From the NCBI GenBank assembly GCA_018402725.1, contig JAGYII010000007.1, positions 1-64,000 on the forward strand: a DNA stretch of 64,000 bases, in the 5' to 3' direction. This document shows, in pieces, positions 36,215 to 44,655 of this stretch (position 1 is the stretch's first letter; each line of letters opens with the position of its first letter). The stretch comes from Candidatus Izemoplasma sp. (lineage in GTDB: Bacteria > Bacillota_I > Bacilli_A > Izemoplasmatales > Izemoplasmataceae). The position numbers were made by a program, and so were the translations under genes. Below the pieces are notes generated by a model that saw nothing but the letters and a program-made list of their open reading frames with translations, made no database searches and had not been told where the DNA came from.

Positions 36215-37003
36215 ATGAACATCGTTGTAACTGGATCAAGAGGGACCATAGGCAAAGTCTTAATGAAGACTTTGAAAAAAAGAAAACACACAGCCATCCC
36301 CCTCATTCATGATGAGGTGGATTTTAATGATCAAAAGGTCATCACCGCTTTTTTAGAGAAACACCAACCGGATGCCATCATGCATCTGGCTAAAGCCGAA
36401 GAAGCGATCACCGCGACGTTAGCTAAATGGGCGTATGAAAACCGTAAATCATACCTTTATACTTCATCTTATAAAGTCTTTAGTGGGAAAAAAGTTGAAG
36501 GCCCGTTTAAAGTCACCGATACCCCCGATGGCACGGATGAACTGGCATTATATAAACAACGTCTTGAAAAAGTGAGCTTTGAGAATAATCCCAATAGTTA
36601 TGTGGCTCGCCTTTCATGGCAAATCGCTGATGATCCATCCGGATACGGGATTCTCATGTTTTTAAAAGCCCAAATGGATAAAGCCAAAAAAGTATCGGTA
36701 TCAGAAAACATGTATCCATCGTTGATGTTTATTGACGAGACCGCTAACGCGCTAATTGATTTGGTTGAAAAATACCAACCTGGACTTTATCATCTTAACC
36801 AAAACGATTGGTATAGCTTTTATGACATTGTCGATTATCTCATTCAGGAAAAAGGCCATGACTGGATTGTCTTAGACCCACCCCGTACCATCCGTAAAAT
36901 TGAGATGCTCGATAATCAAAAGATTAAACTCAAATCTCTTTCTGAGTACGGCATCAAGTATCATAAAGAACCCGAAATCTTTAAAACAAAAAAGAAGGCT
37001 TAA
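36215..37003 (+). CDS. NAD(P)-dependent epimerase / RmlD-like reductase
   Basis: Extended short-chain dehydrogenase with the dinucleotide loop GSRGTIG at residues 7-13. The layout (DFNDQKVITAFLEKHQPDAIMHLA, then YLYTSSYKVFSGKK and YKQRLEK, a Y-x3-K) resembles dTDP-4-dehydrorhamnose reductases, which reduce a nucleotide-sugar ketone. 262 residues, slightly short. A strong AAAGGAGG site precedes the ATG. No other rhamnose-pathway genes are near, so the substrate is uncertain. Confidence 0.75.
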   Translation: MNIVVTGSRGTIGKVLMKTLKKRKHTAIPLIHDEVDFNDQKVITAFLEKHQPDAIMHLAKAEEAITATLAKWAYENRKSYLYTSSYKVFSGKKVEGPFKVTDTPDGTDELALYKQRLEKVSFENNPNSYVARLSWQIADDPSGYGILMFLKAQMDKAKKVSVSENMYPSLMFIDETANALIDLVEKYQPGLYHLNQNDWYSFYDIVDYLIQEKGHDWIVLDPPRTIRKIEMLDNQKIKLKSLSEYGIKYHKEPEIFKTKKKA

Positions 37004-37018
37004 TTTAAGCCTTCTTTT
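36988..37018. terminator. Bidirectional terminator
   Basis: AAAGAAGGCTTAA pairs with TTAAGCCTTCTTT; it overlaps the ends of the two convergent genes. Confidence 0.88.
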
Positions 37019-37835
37019 TACTACTCATAATGATTCTATATGCCGTTTTTGAATACCCTTTTAAGCCTAAAAGCGCTTTTAAAAGGGGATAACCTTTTGC
37101 ATCGATCGTCGTTCGGTAGACCCATTTTGGATGTTTGGATTCAAGCGCTTTTACCATCGCTTTTATCGTTGAGTCCATCCCCGCCGCGTTTTGATAGCTT
37201 TTTTGAATAAAAGGATTAAAGGCGGCTAGTAGGTTTTGATAGGGGCCTTTTAAAGAGACATCATCAAGTGCTGGGACCGCGACCGTATCAAAGCCCGTTT
37301 TTACGGCTCCAGGTTCAATTAAAGTGACGGTAATGGCATAGGGGGATAGTTCCATTCTAAGGGCTTCAGACATCGCTCTAAGGGCGTGTTTTGATGAAGC
37401 ATACCACCCAATTCCAGGAATTGCGATATGTCCGACTAAAGAAGCCGTAATAATCAACCTGCCATAGCCCTGTTGTCTTAAGAAGGGTAAGACCGCGTTA
37501 TGGACTCTTGCGACCCCAAACAGATTAACGTCATACATGGCTTTGACTTTATCAAGGTTAGGTTCTTCGATGACGCCGTATTCCCCATATCCGGCATTCG
37601 TGTAGACGGCGTCCAAACGGCCTTCTTGAAGAATTAAGGCGTCCACCATGGCTTTAATGCTTTCTTCACTCGTGACATCGAGCTTAAAAATATGGGCTCC
37701 TTTGTTTGCCAACGGTTTCATTGCCTCAAAACGTCTAGCCCCTGCATAGACGGTGTGGCCTTTTGTTAAAAGCGCTAAGGCTAAAGCATACCCAAAGCCG
37801 GAAGACGCCCCAGTGATCATCACTATTTTTTTCAT
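37005..37835 (-). CDS. Short-chain dehydrogenase/reductase
   Basis: Classical SDR. The cofactor loop is GASSGFGYALA near the N-terminus, NAGYGEYG follows, and the catalytic set is Ser in TASLVGH with YASSK (Y-x3-K). The 276-residue length fits. VYAGARR after strand 2 suggests NADPH. Substrate unknown; many such proteins are generic ketone/aldehyde reductases. Monocistronic between the epimerase-like gene and the ABC importer operon. Confidence 0.85.
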   Translation of the reverse strand: MKKIVMITGASSGFGYALALALLTKGHTVYAGARRFEAMKPLANKGAHIFKLDVTSEESIKAMVDALILQEGRLDAVYTNAGYGEYGVIEEPNLDKVKAMYDVNLFGVARVHNAVLPFLRQQGYGRLIITASLVGHIAIPGIGWYASSKHALRAMSEALRMELSPYAITVTLIEPGAVKTGFDTVAVPALDDVSLKGPYQNLLAAFNPFIQKSYQNAAGMDSTIKAMVKALESKHPKWVYRTTIDAKGYPLLKALLGLKGYSKTAYRIIMSSKKKA

Positions 37836-37865
37836 GGTTCACCTCTTAATCATTATATCAGTCGA

Positions 37866-37893
37866 TAAAAAAAACCGCTTAAAAAGCGGTTTA
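37866..37893 (-). terminator. Terminator of the phn-type ABC operon
   Basis: On the minus strand AAACCGC pairs with GCGGTTT and is followed by eight Ts, just after the last permease gene. Confidence 0.87.
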
Positions 37894-38709
37894 TTCTCCG
37901 GACGCAATTTTCTTCCGAATCCGGGTAGAGAAGTATTCAATAAATAAAACCACGATGATGATGCCCCATAAGGCAGCCGCGGCATCATTCCAGCGATACG
38001 CACTCATCGCAGAAATCAACGTAAACCCAATCCCCCCAGCTCCTACAAGCCCTAAGATGGTGGCGTTACGGACGTTGATTTCAAAGCGGTAAATCGAGTT
38101 AGAAATAAAGTTTGCGGATAACTGAGGAATAATTCCATACCGAATCTTTTGAAGGGTGGTCGCTCCCGTTGCATCTAACGCTTCTAAAACGCCTTTATCG
38201 ATGTCTTCGATTGATTCAACATAAAGTTTCGTCATCATCCCAATCGAGGCCACACTGATCGTCATGACTCCCGCAAAAGGACCCGGTCCCGTGACCCTGA
38301 TAAACATGAGGCCTAAGATAAAGACCGGGAAGGTTCTAATCATCGTCACGGCCACAATTCCGATAAAGGAATAAAAGCGACCGGTGATGTTGCGAGCACT
38401 TAAGAACGCCATCGGAATGGCCATAATCGCCCCAAAGAAAGTGCCTAAAAAGGCAATCGCCACCGTTTCATACATTTGATAAGGAATTGAAGAAGGGCCC
38501 CACGATAATAACCAATCCCAGTTAGGATTAGCAAACGACCTTATAATCGACCCGACGATTACCAGTCCACTGTCATTAATCTCAGGGACTCTAATCACTG
38601 ATAATGACCAAATCGACATTCCTAAAATCGTCACGAACGCGAGGGTAATCGGAAGCCATCTTTTAGGCGCTTGCGCAAGCATTTCAAGCGGCGTATTTAC
38701 TTTTTGCAT
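37891..38709 (-). CDS. phnE: Phosphonate-type ABC transporter permease, second subunit
   Basis: Six-helix inner-membrane permease of the PhnE family. The ABC-permease coupling loop is visible as ALDATGATTLQKIRYGIIPQL, and the family run ILGLVGAGGIGFTLISAM closes the core. 272 residues. Its ATG shares one base with the stop of the first permease gene, so the two are coupled and probably form a heterodimer. Cargo is inferred only from family and partners. Confidence 0.9.
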   Translation of the reverse strand: MQKVNTPLEMLAQAPKRWLPITLAFVTILGMSIWSLSVIRVPEINDSGLVIVGSIIRSFANPNWDWLLSWGPSSIPYQMYETVAIAFLGTFFGAIMAIPMAFLSARNITGRFYSFIGIVAVTMIRTFPVFILGLMFIRVTGPGPFAGVMTISVASIGMMTKLYVESIEDIDKGVLEALDATGATTLQKIRYGIIPQLSANFISNSIYRFEINVRNATILGLVGAGGIGFTLISAMSAYRWNDAAAALWGIIIVVLFIEYFSTRIRKKIASGE

Positions 38710-39557
38710 TACGTTAACCTCCGTCTTAAGTAACGGGACAACGATTCAATGGTAAAGACCACCACAAACAACATAATAATCAAAACGGCCACATCATCAT
38801 AACGGCGCCAGGCCATCCGGTCATCAAATAATAACCCGATTCCTCCAGCCCCAACATAACCTAAAATCGCGGCGTAGCGGATATTGATTTCAAAACTATA
38901 TAAAGAAAACGATAAATAAGACGGTAAGATTTGGGGAACAATCGCCGTTAAAAACGCCCGACTTTTCGTTGCGCCGGTGGCCTCGATGGCAATGTAGGCC
39001 GACAAATCAATGGTTTCAATGTTTTCATATAGCATCTTACTTAAAATTCCAAACGTAAAGATGGCAATTGCCACCGTTCCCGCAAACACCCCAAAGCCAA
39101 AGACCAACGATAAGATCGCGGCGTAGACTAAGACCGGTAAAGTTCTCACCAAAGACAAACTAAACCGAGTCGAAGAAAGAACCGCTTTATTTTTAGTGAT
39201 GTTATTAGCTGATAAAAAGGCCACCGGTAAGGCCAATAAGGCCCCAATCAAACTGCCTAAAAAAGACATTTGAATGGTGTCAATCATCGGTCCTAAGGCC
39301 CGGTCAAAATAACTCCACCGAGGTTCTGCCATTCTCAGTAAAACATTAAAGAAGTTTTCAATTCTTAAGAACATCCGAATCAAATTAACATTCGTCACGT
39401 TCCACGCAAAAGCAGAGACCACGAGTAACGCAAAGATAATTAAAGGCGTGTAAGAATAGGGTTGTTTGACTTCTTTGCCGTTACTCAAATAAAATTGACG
39501 AGAATCTTGGGTTTGAAAGGTCGCTTTTTCGATCCAAAGTTTCAGTTTATTGACCAT
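38709..39557 (-). CDS. phnE: Phosphonate-type ABC transporter permease, first subunit
   Basis: Paralogue of the next permease in the operon, 282 residues with a longer cytoplasmic N-terminus before TM1 (about residue 37). The coupling loop reads AIEATGATKSRAFLTAIVPQIL and the core ends ILGYVGAGGIGLLFDDRM. The start directly abuts the stop of the ATPase gene. Two different PhnE-type subunits per operon are common in this transporter family. Confidence 0.9.
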   Translation of the reverse strand: MVNKLKLWIEKATFQTQDSRQFYLSNGKEVKQPYSYTPLIIFALLVVSAFAWNVTNVNLIRMFLRIENFFNVLLRMAEPRWSYFDRALGPMIDTIQMSFLGSLIGALLALPVAFLSANNITKNKAVLSSTRFSLSLVRTLPVLVYAAILSLVFGFGVFAGTVAIAIFTFGILSKMLYENIETIDLSAYIAIEATGATKSRAFLTAIVPQILPSYLSFSLYSFEINIRYAAILGYVGAGGIGLLFDDRMAWRRYDDVAVLIIMLFVVVFTIESLSRYLRRRLT

Positions 39558-40346
39558 TTATAGACCCTCATTGTCTTCTGGCTTAAACATGATGTCTTCA
39601 TCGGTGATTTCACGGCCATAGATATCTTTAAGTAAGGCTTCATTGACTTCTTTAGAAGGCCCATCAAAAATGACTTCGCCGCCGCGAATTCCGATGACTC
39701 GGTTCGCATATTTAAGGGCCATGTCGACATGGTGCATGTTGGCAATGACGGTGATGTTGAGCTCTTTATTGATTCTCTCAAAGTCTTTCATGACTTGATT
39801 AGCCGTGATCGGGTCTAAGGAGGCGACCGGTTCATCCGCTAAAATAATATCTGGGTTTTGAGCGAGGGTCCGCGCTAAAGCGACGCGTTGTTGTTGGCCC
39901 CCTGAAAGTTGATCGGCCCGTGAGTAAGCTTTTTCTAAAATCCCGACTTTATCTAAAGCCTCTAAAGCCAATAAACGGTCTTCTTTGGTGTATAAGCCTA
40001 ACAAGCTTTGCATCAAGCTCATATCCGCCACCCGTGCGGCTAAGACATTCTTGATGACGCTGGTCCGTCCAATCAAATTAAACGATTGAAAAACCATCCC
40101 AATTTTTCTTCGGAATTTTCTTAGCTCTTTCCCTTTTAAAGTACTATCCACCGTAATCCCGTTGACCACGAGATCCCCTAAGGTGACTTCGTGCATCTTA
40201 TTGACGAGTTTAACTAAGGTGGATTTACCCGCCCCGGATAAACCAATCACGGCGACAAATTCACCTTGTTTAATTTCTAAAGAGACATTTTTTAAGGCTT
40301 CAACACCGTTAGGATAGGTCTTACCAACGTTTTTAAACTGAATCAT
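39558..40346 (-). CDS. phnC: Phosphonate-type ABC transporter ATP-binding protein
   Basis: ATPase subunit with Walker A GLSGAGKSTLVK, signature QLSGGQQQRVALAR, Walker B ILADEPVASLDP and the switch His in NMHHVDMA. 262 residues, as in PhnC. It energises the two permeases downstream. The gap to the binding-protein gene holds a stable hairpin without a T run. Confidence 0.93.
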   Translation of the reverse strand: MIQFKNVGKTYPNGVEALKNVSLEIKQGEFVAVIGLSGAGKSTLVKLVNKMHEVTLGDLVVNGITVDSTLKGKELRKFRRKIGMVFQSFNLIGRTSVIKNVLAARVADMSLMQSLLGLYTKEDRLLALEALDKVGILEKAYSRADQLSGGQQQRVALARTLAQNPDIILADEPVASLDPITANQVMKDFERINKELNITVIANMHHVDMALKYANRVIGIRGGEVIFDGPSKEVNEALLKDIYGREITDEDIMFKPEDNEGL

Positions 40347-40362
40347 AAAACTCCTTTAAATA

Positions 40363-40390
40363 ATAAGGCTTGCCCGAGGACAAGCCTTAT
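40363..40390 (-). repeat. Intercistronic hairpin between phnD-like and phnC-like genes
   Basis: A perfect 10-base stem ATAAGGCTTG/CAAGCCTTAT with an 8-base loop lies 24 bases after the binding-protein stop and has no T run. Such hairpins often protect the 3' end of the binding-protein message so that it is made in excess over the membrane subunits; that role is inferred here. Confidence 0.7.
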
Positions 40391-40413
40391 ATTGAATCAC
40401 GGATTATCCGTAC

Positions 40414-41418
40414 TTAGTCTTGAAGAATGGATTGAGCGGTACGGGCTGCTTCGTAATCTTCATCGGTGACGACTTTATAACCTTGGTGGTTATAGATGGC
40501 AAAGATTTCTTTACCTACATCGGTGCCAATAATGTTAATGAAGGCTTCTTGTAACGCTTCTTTTAACGCGGCATTCACGGTTTCATTCGATACTGAAATG
40601 GTATCGTTGAAGATTCCGTCAGTGACTAAGATAACATCAGTCTCTGCCCAAATGGAGGCAGGACGTCCGTACGTCGTAGTCCATGCTTCAGCGTAATCAC
40701 GACGTGCATCCGCATAAATGGTGGCAACGTCACAGTTTTGAGCAGCTAAGGAAGCCATAGAAGGTCCATATCCGCCGGGTGCAACGGTGCTATTTAAGTC
40801 AGAAACTTTATTTCCAAAACGGTTGAATAATGCAACCGATGGATAAATCGTTCCGGCTGAAGAAGTCGGTGATTGAATACACCATGTGGCGCTATTGAAG
40901 TCTTCCCAAGTCAACTCTTGTCCAGCATTGACTTTATCAGCAAGAGCACGACCGACTGCACTAGGACCAGCGACCAATAAACTACGATAGTAAGTAACTT
41001 GGTTTGAGGCATCGCCTTCAGTAGGGAGTCCATCATTCCAATCTGCTGCGTTGGCTGAATCTTTATTTAACCCGCCTCGTGTCGAAGCAAGGATAACATC
41101 AATTTCACCATCGCCTGAATATAAAGCATAGGTTCCACCGGGTAAGAATCCAACATCGACGGTACCAGCGATCATCCCTTCGCCAACAGCCTCATAAGAA
41201 CTTCCCACTTGAATCACGACTTCATTGACATTAAATCCAAGTTCAGCAAGCTCAGCTTTTAAGAGCTCTGCTAAAGGTGCGGTGGTATCTAAAATTTCTT
41301 GAGCATCTCGTGAGGGTACAAATAATACCGTTAAGGTATCAATATCTCTGCTGCCACCGCAGGCAGCTAAAGAGAATAAGGCGACTAAAAGCGTCGCAAA
41401 TGCAAATAACTTTTTCAT
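40414..41418 (-). CDS. phnD: Phosphonate/phosphate-type ABC substrate-binding lipoprotein
   Basis: Periplasmic-type binding protein anchored by lipid. The signal MKKLFAFATLLVALFSLAAC ends in a clear lipobox at Cys20. The PhnD-type fold is indicated by LTVLFVPSRDAQEI, DVGFLPGGTYAL, SPTSSAGTIYPSVAL (anion loop) and VATIYADARRDY. 334 residues. I start at ATG 41418 with a GGAGGA site; the frame open to 41430 adds MEER. No C-P lyase genes are present, and mycoplasma relatives of this family (p37/Cypl) bind other phosphorylated ligands, so the cargo is open. Confidence 0.88.
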   Translation of the reverse strand: MKKLFAFATLLVALFSLAACGGSRDIDTLTVLFVPSRDAQEILDTTAPLAELLKAELAELGFNVNEVVIQVGSSYEAVGEGMIAGTVDVGFLPGGTYALYSGDGEIDVILASTRGGLNKDSANAADWNDGLPTEGDASNQVTYYRSLLVAGPSAVGRALADKVNAGQELTWEDFNSATWCIQSPTSSAGTIYPSVALFNRFGNKVSDLNSTVAPGGYGPSMASLAAQNCDVATIYADARRDYAEAWTTTYGRPASIWAETDVILVTDGIFNDTISVSNETVNAALKEALQEAFINIIGTDVGKEIFAIYNHQGYKVVTDEDYEAARTAQSILQD

Positions 41419-41570
41419 TCTTTCCTCCAATTTTTTTGATGCTTTTAATGGTTAAATTATAGCACAGCAAAATTCAATTTTTGAAACAATTTACCCCTTT
41501 TTTTAATTTTAATCAAGGATGTATTATTTGATAATCTTATCGTGATAAAATAAGCTACACGGAGTATATT

Positions 41571-43082
41571 ATGAAAATTTCAATCCTTTATACGTCTGAT
41601 GTCCACGGACAGCTGACCGCAAGTCATTATCCTTCAAACACTCAAAAAAACATGGGCTTAGTCCGCTTACCCGCGTATTTAAAAACCTTTGACCACCCCA
41701 CGTTACTCCTTGATAACGGGGACGTCCTCCAGGGGAGTGTCTTACTGGATTATGCGCGCCAAAACCACCACGACTTCCCCGTTGCTAAGGTGATGAATCA
41801 TTTAAATTACCAAGCGATGACCTTAGGGAATCATGATTTTAATTATGGCCTGAATTTCTTATCGACCTTTACTGACTCACTCCAGTTCCCCGTCTTATGT
41901 GCCAACATTGTCAATGATCAAGGTCATTCCGTTTTTAAAACCCATGAAATCTTTGAAATTGAAGGCATTAAAATCGGCGTGATTGGCCTCATCACCCCGT
42001 ACGTTCCGGTCTGGGAAAAACCTGAACATATTCAAGGCCTCACTTTTAAAGACCCGGTCCTCACCGCTAAAAATTTAGTTAACACTTTAAGGCCTAAAGT
42101 CGATATTCTCATTGCTTTATATCATGGAGGATTTGAAAAAGACCCGGTCACTTTTCAACCCATCGGAAGAAGTACCCTTGAAAACCAAGGAGTCGCCTTA
42201 TCTCAAGTGCCTGGAATTGATGTTTTGTTAACCGGTCATCAACACCTTTCCACCGTCCTCAATCAAAAACCAGCGATCCTTCAAACTCCCGCCGGTGCCA
42301 CTCATGTCGGACGAGTGACGTTGACGATAGAAAATAAAACCATCATCCATCAAGACGTCGCATTAGACCCCTTAGATAACCCCATTGATCAACCCTTACT
42401 GGAGATGATCAGACCCTTAGAAGAAGCCGTTGAAATTTGGCTAGACCAGACTCTTGCGACCAGTGAAAACGACCTTTCCATCACCGATCCTTTAAAGGCC
42501 CGATTAACTCCTCATCCCTTATTTCACTGGATGAACCAAATTCAGCGGTCAGTTACCGGGGCGATGCTTTCAGCCGCCGCCCTTCCGAATGAACCCGTAG
42601 GCTTTAAAAAAAGAATCACGATCAGAGATGTCGCGGCTAACTTTGTTTACCCCAATACCTTAGTGGTCTTAGAAGTTACGGGTCAAATGATTCAAGATGC
42701 GCTTGAACAAACGACTTCGTACTTCGCCTTAGACAACGATCAAATCACCATCAATCAAGCTTTCTTATATCCTAAAATTGAACACTATAATTATGATGTT
42801 TATGATCCCTTAGACATCACGGTCGATATCTTAAAACCCTTAGGCTCAAGAGTCAATGCCCTTTATAAAAATAAACCCTTAGACTTAAAAAAGACCTATA
42901 CCTTAGTGCTCACCAATTACCGCGCTTCAGGGGGCGGGGACTATATAATGTTTAAAGACGCCAAAGTCATTAAGGAATATGACCAACCCTTATTCGACAT
43001 CTTTTTCACCCACTTAAAGGAAGAAAAAATATTTAAATGGGAGATAAATTCATCGATTAACATTATCCGTAAAATTAAATAA
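41571..43082 (+). CDS. 5'-nucleotidase / 2',3'-cyclic phosphodiesterase family metallophosphatase
   Basis: Calcineurin-like metallophosphatase plus 5'-nucleotidase C-terminal domain. Metal motifs: YTSDVHGQL, LLDNGDVLQGS, MTLGNHDFNYG, ALYHGG and GVDVLLTGHQH-type LLTGHQHLS. The C-terminal domain (after about residue 310) has the family's NTLVVLEVTGQMI and YTLVLTNYRASGGG. Unlike secreted UshA-type enzymes it has no signal peptide: Met1 is followed directly by the first strand, as in YunD-like proteins, so it should be cytoplasmic. Likely role is nucleotide salvage. It is divergent from the phn-type importer. Confidence 0.85.
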   Translation: MKISILYTSDVHGQLTASHYPSNTQKNMGLVRLPAYLKTFDHPTLLLDNGDVLQGSVLLDYARQNHHDFPVAKVMNHLNYQAMTLGNHDFNYGLNFLSTFTDSLQFPVLCANIVNDQGHSVFKTHEIFEIEGIKIGVIGLITPYVPVWEKPEHIQGLTFKDPVLTAKNLVNTLRPKVDILIALYHGGFEKDPVTFQPIGRSTLENQGVALSQVPGIDVLLTGHQHLSTVLNQKPAILQTPAGATHVGRVTLTIENKTIIHQDVALDPLDNPIDQPLLEMIRPLEEAVEIWLDQTLATSENDLSITDPLKARLTPHPLFHWMNQIQRSVTGAMLSAAALPNEPVGFKKRITIRDVAANFVYPNTLVVLEVTGQMIQDALEQTTSYFALDNDQITINQAFLYPKIEHYNYDVYDPLDITVDILKPLGSRVNALYKNKPLDLKKTYTLVLTNYRASGGGDYIMFKDAKVIKEYDQPLFDIFFTHLKEEKIFKWEINSSINIIRKIK

Positions 43083-43083
43083 A

Positions 43084-43118
43084 AATAATAAAAATTCAGC
43101 TCAATTGAGCTGAATTTT
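43084..43118. terminator. Bidirectional terminator
   Basis: AAATTCAGCTCA pairs with TGAGCTGAATTT, flanked by A and T runs, between the nucleotidase gene and fabV. Confidence 0.9.
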
Positions 43119-44225
43119 TTAGTTTAAGAATCCATTGATTTCATAAAATTCATCAATGAATATTTTCATGCCTTTAAGACTTAATATTGATTCATCCGCC
43201 TTTTGAAGTCTAGTATTCACCGTCTCTTGAAGACTGGGTTCTAATTCTAAGGTATCTAGACAGAGTCTTCCTTCTTGATCAAAGACTCGAGACCCTCCGT
43301 AGACGTTATCTCTAAAGAGTCTTTCGACATGTTGTAAAGTGGATTCATGGACCCCTCTTTTGATCATCTCATCAAATAAGATGCCCCCATACGCGGCGAT
43401 CCCAGGGATAAACATGCTGGCTTTGGTGACGATGGCTTTCAGCCTTGCGACCATCGCTTCGCCGCCTTTTTTCTTGAGGTGTGCATCGAGTTTATAGGTA
43501 TAGGCTTCTAAATCATCTTTGGCTTTACCTAAGGTGCCGTCTCGGTAGATGGGTTTAGTGAAGGTCCCCCCGACATAGGAATACGTCATGGCTTTCACGT
43601 GATCAGATAAAATCCCAGCTTCATCACACGCCATCACCCAATCATAAAAATCAGAACCACCCATGACATAGACGGTATCTTTGGTTTCTTCATCCGTGGC
43701 CGGTTCTAAGGTCATCTCCGATAAGCTTTTTGAGGCCACATCTAAATGTAAACCGGTATAGGCTTTGCCTAAAGGTTTTAAGGCTGATCTTACCATCTCA
43801 CCCCTAGGACCGGGTCTCACCCCGGAAGCGAGACTATAAATAATCAAGTCTATTTTTACCCCTAGAGATTGATAGTACTTAATCACGTCTTGTTTGGTTT
43901 CTTTAGCGAAAGCATCTTGATTAAGATCAAGGTGACCGTCTTTAAAGTGCTCCATGAAATAGGTGTTATTCCAATACCCGGCGCTCCCGGTTTTTTCATC
44001 CTCGGGGGCTTTTTCAAAGGAAACACTGACTGTTTTGGTGCCTTGTTCAGCAAGCACTAATCGACTCGCGAATCCGTACCCACTTGACCCCCCGATAATC
44101 AGTGCATGTTTGGGGGCTTCAAAACGCGGAGACGATTTTAAATCATTCAGCTGTTGGTGCATCAACGACTTTAAGCCTTCTGGGTTACAGTTTAAAAAGA
44201 TATTTCTTCTGACTTTCGGTTCCAT
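43119..44225 (-). CDS. fabV: Enoyl-ACP/CoA reductase, FabV/TER family
   Basis: Reduces trans-2-enoyl thioesters, the last step of each fatty acid elongation cycle. The cofactor loop IIGGSSGYGFASR (about residues 43-55) and the active-site block YSYVGGTFTKPIYRDGTLGKAK (catalytic Tyr-x8-Lys pattern) identify FabV/TER rather than FabI, FabK or FabL. 368 residues, some 30 shorter than typical FabV. It is the last gene of the fatty acid operon, two bases after fabZ, which argues for an enoyl-ACP role. FabV enzymes are known for triclosan tolerance in other bacteria. Confidence 0.93.
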   Translation of the reverse strand: MEPKVRRNIFLNCNPEGLKSLMHQQLNDLKSSPRFEAPKHALIIGGSSGYGFASRLVLAEQGTKTVSVSFEKAPEDEKTGSAGYWNNTYFMEHFKDGHLDLNQDAFAKETKQDVIKYYQSLGVKIDLIIYSLASGVRPGPRGEMVRSALKPLGKAYTGLHLDVASKSLSEMTLEPATDEETKDTVYVMGGSDFYDWVMACDEAGILSDHVKAMTYSYVGGTFTKPIYRDGTLGKAKDDLEAYTYKLDAHLKKKGGEAMVARLKAIVTKASMFIPGIAAYGGILFDEMIKRGVHESTLQHVERLFRDNVYGGSRVFDQEGRLCLDTLELEPSLQETVNTRLQKADESILSLKGMKIFIDEFYEINGFLN

Positions 44226-44226
44226 C

Positions 44227-44655
44227 TTATTTCACCGCGAAAGTAATCACACATGTAGCCGCAAGTTCACCGTTAACATAGGCCACCCCTTGTGCTTTTC
44301 CAATCGGTCCTTTTCTTTTGATGACTTCTACATGCAAGTCTAATACTTCACCTGGGTTCACAACTCTTTTAAAGCGACACTCATCAATCCCCCCAAAGAA
44401 GGGGATTTTTCCTTTTAAGCTTTCATCTTGCATGAGAAGAATCGCGCCGGTTTGGGCGAGCGCTTCCACGATTAAGACCCCAGGGAATACGGGTTGAACT
44501 GGGAAGTGTCCTTCAAAGACCGGGTTAGTGGCATCGACATCGAGCTGGGCATGAATCTTTGTTTCATCTAACTTAATGACCCGGCTTACCCACAAGAAGG
44601 GGTCCCGGTGAGGAATGATCTCTTTAATATAGGCTTGGTCCATCAGTCCCTCCAT
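44227..44655 (-). CDS. fabZ: 3-hydroxyacyl-ACP dehydratase
   Basis: Hot-dog-fold dehydratase. The active-site His is in IIPHRDPFLWVSRV, the partner acid in HFPVQPVFPGVLIVEALAQ (Glu). The 142-residue length is standard for FabZ and excludes FabA. Its start overlaps fabF by 13 bases. Confidence 0.96.
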   Translation of the reverse strand: MEGLMDQAYIKEIIPHRDPFLWVSRVIKLDETKIHAQLDVDATNPVFEGHFPVQPVFPGVLIVEALAQTGAILLMQDESLKGKIPFFGGIDECRFKRVVNPGEVLDLHVEVIKRKGPIGKAQGVAYVNGELAATCVITFAVK

